Source: Peromyscus leucopus (taxonomy: Eukaryota; Chordata; Mammalia; Rodentia; Cricetidae). Taken from it: a stretch of DNA of 64,000 nt. Numbering within the stretch: position 1 is the stretch's first letter; every line of letters begins with the position of its first letter. Where the stretch lies: positions 74,484,647-74,548,646 of the forward strand of contig NC_051069.1 of the NCBI RefSeq assembly GCF_004664715.2, given 5' to 3'. A program made the translations under genes and the position numbers. This document shows, in pieces, positions 59,299-64,000 of the stretch. The notes under the pieces were generated by a model. The model ran no database searches. It was not told the DNA's origin and worked only from the letters and a program-made list of their open reading frames with translations.

Positions 59299-61119
59299 TT
59301 TTTTTATTTTCTAAGAAAAAAAATCCAAACCAAGATTTTGTGTTAGAGAATTTAATAAACTAGGTGCCAAGTCTACAATTTCTTTCCAGAAAGCATGTCT
59401 ATCATGAGTCCTAGAGCAGAAGTCACAGCCTAGATTTCATGCCACTGCTATTCTTGACAGTGAGTTTTGTCTGTGTTATCTCTGGTAGGGTAGGAGTTAC
59501 AAAGTCTAGACTTTTCAAAATAACATTTGTAGTACTTTTACTCAAATCCTAGGGTTTAAAAGCTGCTAATTTCCCCAGCTGTGTTTTTGGCTATGCCTTT
59601 GTAAATGGCTGGGCTGTACAGCTTGTTATTTAGCTGATGTACCACAATTATCATTTCCTGACCTCCCCACACACTCGATGCAGTTCATTGTTCAGGAATA
59701 TTTTATCTTTGTTTGAGTTGCAAGGATTAAAAGCATTATAGCTTAATCCCTTTGATGCACCCAGACCATTCTTAAATTGAATGTTTTCCTATTAAATTTC
59801 CTACTGCGGACTAATTCACGGACACTGTAGCAAGAGAAGCAGGAAACCCTGATTAATTACAGAACTTTTGCCTCCATGAATCTCTAAAATATCTAATAAC
59901 AAAAGGCACTTACACCAATCTGCAAGGTTAATAAATGATTCATGTAATTTAAAATAAGTAACTTCAAAGGTTTGGACAGAAATAGTGAAGGGAGGGAGAT
60001 GAGCTCTATAGACTATATGAGCCAGTGTTTAAGAATTTATGTGTATTAAAGGCTCAAATCACAAGCAATTTTCCAACTAACTCAAACACTAATTCATACT
60101 AGAAAATCAACACACACTTGGTTGCCTATGATTCTTGAAATGGAGAACATGAGTTCATAAATTCAATTATGCATTCAAGTCAGAAGCTCCGATGCTATCA
60201 TCAGATTTACAGCTTCAACTGACAGAGACCAAAATATAGTAAACTGTCAAGGAAGGAGGCTGTCTGCTCGTCATATCTGCTGTCAGTAGGTGGGTTACAC
60301 ACTGATCATTCTCTGTATGGTAGCCATGGAGATGGGAGAGAGGGCTTCCCTTTTGCTCTCCTTTGTAACCAGTGCCCATGAAGACACTCACATCAGACAT
60401 ATCTAACACAGACAAATGAATGCCATTTTTCTCTTTATGTTCTACAAATAATGGCTCAAATCATAGCAGGGGGAACTGCCAACATCTCAGTCACTCTTGT
60501 ACACCCCAGGAACTGTGTGCCCCGTGAGTATTAAAGCAATAAGTAGTAACCTAAGAATCAGAATCAAAAGAAGACCGCAAGACAGAACATGGGTTTCTAC
60601 ATTTGCAAACCAGAACTCGTTTACTTGTAAAACTCATAACGTGCTTGCGCTGTTTCTCTGACTGCACTTGTTGTAGTTTTGCTGAAATCTCATCTCAGAC
60701 AAGGATCAGTCTTACTTATAATGACGTTTCATTGTAGGAGCTTATTTTCTCACACTCTGGGAGAGGGGTGATTTCACCAGATGTATGGTCCTATCTAAAG
60801 AAGAGCAACAAAGCTGGATGGAGCCTTCATAGCTGCTTTAGTACAAAGCCCTGTGTTAAGAGGAATGAGAATATTATGTCATGCCCAGACACACAGTCAC
60901 AGGCCTTAGAAATGAATTCAGATAAGCAAGAATTTGTTCCACTTTCTTGTATACAGTGAGATATTACTCTGAAGTTTGAAAGCATGAAATTGCTCCAAAA
61001 GATATCACCTGTCATTCCAGTATAAAAATCATCATGTGTACCTCTCCCTATCCCCCCACCATTAGAATCTGCTCAAGAGTATCTAGGCATTCAAACATTG
61101 TAAAACTCATTTCTCTCTT
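59299..61119. other. Unique sequence
   Basis: No gene or repeat recognised. A T-run and A-run adjoin the L1 edge at 59298-59330. Confidence 0.4.
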
Positions 61120-62290
61120 TACTTTAATTTTTTTTTGAAAATTTCATATAAAAATATACTGTATTTATATCATATTCATTCCTTAAACTCTTCCTATGTC
61201 CCCCCATTCTCTCTAAAATTAAAGGTCTCTTCTTTTACTATTATTATTCCCATACATACACACAACCTATTGAGTACATTTGCCATTGTCCATACGTACA
61301 TGTGTGTAAGACTGATCACTTGTGATTGGAAAACCTATCAAAGTGCTTGTCCCTGGAGAAAAGTGACTCTCCTTCCTCAGCAGCAATCCATGACTACTTT
61401 ACCTCTTCGTCTGGGGGCGTGGGTGTGTGTAAAATTTCCCATGTCTCATTTGGGATGTCATCTGGTATAGCCATTATGTGGGTCTTGTTTAGGAAACTCA
61501 TACTTTTGAGATTTCATGGATGCAACACTTTTGTCGTGTCTAGATGACACTGTCGTATGCCAGGTGCTCTGGTCCAGATGACACTGTCTTATGCCAGGTG
61601 TTCTGGTCCTCTGGCTTTTTTAACCCCTTGGCCCCTCTTTGATAATGTTTGTTGAGCCTTAGGTACAGGGGTTGTGGTTCTAGGTATATCAGTTGGGGCT
61701 GAGCACTCACCAGTCACCTACACCAGTCATTTTGACCAGTGTGGATCTCTATGACAAACTCTGTCTGCCTCAAAAGAAGCTTCTTTGATGAAGGATGAAA
61801 GCTGCACTTAACTGTTGGTATGAGGATAAAGATTTAAATACTGTTAAAAGCTATATTGATGTAGGGAAAACGGTAGTATTAGATTGTCCATTGGTGTGTT
61901 TTAATCTCTTCAGACATAGGTAATTGGCCAGGTATACAGTACCAGGTATGACTACCACCCTCCTATTGAGTGGTCTTTGGGTTCAATTACACACCAGTTG
62001 GTTACCCCAAGATATAAATGCCACTATTGCACCCTTGGGGATATCCTGCTGAGTAGGACTATTGATTACTTTTCTCCCTTGTTTGCTTTATTTTTTTTTA
62101 AATCACAATCAGATACTATGAGAACTAGCTCTCAGGGAGGAGGCTTCTAGGATATTAGCAGCTTAAGCCCTTCCAGTCCTGTATTCAGAGTGTGTGTTGT
62201 CTTCAACAATAGGGTCTTACCTTCAAGCTCTGACTGACACTGGCCAAAGATTCCCATTACTATTACCATCAATTTCTTAGGACTGAAGAT
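61120..62290 (-). mobile_element. L1-type 3' UTR relic, reverse strand
   Basis: Starts with a T-rich stretch (complement of a poly(A) tail), gaaaatttcatataaaaata and ccttaaactcttcctatgtc. Further on are aaaagaagcttctttgatga, gattgtccattggtgtgttt, cagttggttaccccaagata and caacaatagggtcttacctt. This is the order of an Lx-type L1 3' UTR complement. A roughly 30-bp imperfect duplication (agatgacactgtc.tatgccagg) lies at 61541-61610. Confidence 0.65.
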
Positions 62291-63586
62291 GCACACATCC
62301 CTTAAAATAAGACACATATATGTAAGCTTGAGAATATTTCTTTAGGAAGACTGAATAATCAAGCTTTCCATCCTCATTTCTTAGGAGTTTTCCCCGGTAC
62401 TACTTGCTGTATTTAAAAACAGGAAAGAAACATTTAATCATTTGCTCCTTTGAAACTGTTGCTATTTCCTTGGAAGGTATAACAGAAATCAGGAATTTGT
62501 TCACAATGGGACAGACAAATAGGTAAATATTTGTAAACATGTGAAATCTTCCTTATCAGATGATAATATATATCTATGGGAAGACAGGCCCTGTCTAAAG
62601 GAATGTTACTTCCGGGAAAACAAAAGCAAATGCCTGAATATACCTACACAAAGCCTGTCTGCCAAGTGGTGACCAGGATCATCACTGTGTGCCTGATGTT
62701 CTGAGCCTCACAGGTAAATGTTAATGTGCTCTCTCTCCCTCACCTGACTGCCATCAATTCTTCTTCCATTGTTAGCATACATGAAAATTAGCAGGTAGCA
62801 CTCCAGTTATCCCCAGATAAGTCATTGTGCTATCTTTGTTTATCACTTGTTTTTTCTTTGCATTATCAGTGCCTACAGAACTGACATTAAGCTGAAAGAA
62901 ACCACATCAGACAAGCAGAAAGAATAGCTGCCGAACACCGAGGGTGCATTGATTGACAGGTGCTGTAGCAAGGCTTCTATTCTGCTGTTTCACCTGTTCC
63001 TTTCCGCTGGCCTACTACATCAATACCACCATTATCCCAATTTTACAGAGAAGAGGACCGAGGCCAGGGTTGTGTCGTGCCAAAGCAGGAGATTCCATGA
63101 CTCCAAAGTCCATGTTTTTAAACCAAACATCTATACTTACAGTAGCATGAGTGAGTCAGGGACTTGAGGCTTGTTTGATAAGGAAAGATACTGGAGGTGG
63201 GTAATGATTTACATGGAATAACAGAGCTTAGGCACTCAGCAGGTTGTGAAAAGTGATCCCAAGAAAAGTGGGAGGGACGTCTGGGGTTGGGGAAGCCTGG
63301 TGTTTGTGTGAAGTGTCATCTGTCAAGCAGGGGAGGTGGTGACAGCATTCAGGCTGCTCCTCTACCACAATTTCTTTCTCTTTCTTTCTTCTCTACTTCT
63401 CTGGTTCCTATACATGCTCCAACTAAGAACATGTCACATGAAACTTAGAGGGAAAAAAGTACTGTGCAGATATTTTAGTGTTTGAAGCAGGCATGATTTT
63501 TCTCTCCACCTCTCACCCCAACCTTGGGTGCCTAGACTCTATTCAAGTTAGAATTTTTTTTTTTTAATGCAAACTTCAGTCACAAG
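62291..63586. other. Unique sequence with one MIR-like fossil
   Basis: About 63020-63100 is MIR-like (plus; accattatcccaattttacag). No gene recognised; two overlapping plus frames at 62949-63167 have no signature. Confidence 0.4.
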
Positions 63587-63602
63587 AAGAAAAGGACAGT
63601 GG

Positions 63603-63749
63603 GGCCAGGCGGTGGTGGCGCACACCTTTAATCCCAGCACTCGGGAGGCAGAGCCAGGCGGATCTCTGTGAGTTCAAGGCCAGCCTGGGCTACCAAGTGA
63701 GTCCCAGGAAAGGTGCAAAGCTACACAGAGAAACCCTGTCTCAAAAAAA

Positions 63750-63788
<39 letters not shown>

Positions 63789-63795
63789 GAAAAGA
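63603..63795 (+). mobile_element. Young B1 SINE
   Basis: A complete B1 (gccaggcggtggtggcgcac, gagccaggcggatctctgtg, ggaaaggtgcaaagctacac, aaccctgtctc) has an A-rich tail that has expanded to (AAAAG)n. The 16-bp direct repeat aagaaaaggacagtgg lies at 63587-63602 and 63796-63811, with no mismatch. Among the SINEs here it is one of the least diverged. Confidence 0.95.
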
Positions 63796-63811
63796 AAGAA
63801 AAGGACAGTGG

Positions 63812-64000
63812 TTAGTGTCACAGCATACACACACATACACACATTCTAGCAAGTGTGCCCAGCCTGCAGCTCATGGGTCACATGATCCCAAAATAGCTGT
63901 GAATGAAGCCAGGTGCATTTGTAGATCACATTATAATATCAGAAGTTTGGATGTCCCTGTGCCCTGAGTCAAAGGGGTGAGTATCCTGTATGGTAGGGCT
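63812..64000. other. Unique sequence at window end
   Basis: A short ACAC-rich patch at 63826-63843; nothing else recognised. Confidence 0.4.

Overview
The window is mammalian nuclear DNA from a muroid rodent, most likely a cricetid (deer-mouse, vole or hamster group). It carries B1, B2, ID and B4 SINEs. The youngest B1 copies end in a 'ccaggaaaggcgcaaagc' variant that I associate with cricetids. Three copies of a roughly 350-380 bp class II LTR type resemble mys/MYSERV-like elements. Species-level placement is inference. I recognise no known protein-coding gene. The DNA looks like intergenic or deep-intron sequence, CpG-poor and dominated by retrotransposons of several ages. The long open frames lie mostly in L1 remnants, LTRs and simple repeats.

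Layout. 0-6 kb: a 44-bp minisatellite carrying an ID insertion, an old class III LTR, a B1, a CpG-rich 317-bp element with perfect flanking direct repeats, and a 5'-truncated L1. 6-21 kb: mostly unique sequence with simple repeats, old SINEs, MIR/L2 fossils, a class II LTR with part of its interior at 8.9-9.7 kb, and a small ORF in a strong start context at 16 kb. 21.6-29.3 kb: a nest of L1 copies, namely an L1 3' end interrupted by an ORR1-like LTR and by an inverted L1 end, followed by a nearly complete but inactive L1. 29.9-30.3 kb: an LTR whose two ends are inverted copies of each other, with an intact 6-bp target duplication. 30.3-42 kb: the longest mostly repeat-poor stretch, with several splice-bounded open segments and one TATA-plus-signal-peptide candidate first exon. 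43-45.4 kb: degenerate ~220-bp tandem units followed by a degenerate TTAGGG-like array. 47.8-50.3 kb: a class III provirus-like element with a leucine-tRNA primer site, whose 3' LTR is interrupted by a class II LTR. 50.4-57 kb: a young B2, unique sequence, a MIR and a B1-bearing LTR. 57-59.3 kb: an L1 with the inverted 5' end of twin priming. 61.1-62.3 kb: another inverted L1 3' end. 63.6 kb: a young B1.

There is no gene system here to reconstruct. The content is a layered record of retrotransposition: target-site duplications give relative order, and nested insertions show which families were active later. The most unusual object is the self-inverted LTR at 29.9-30.3 kb. The exon candidates at 30.4, 32.4, 36.0 and 37.4 kb rest on splice-like signals and open frames only and need transcript data.
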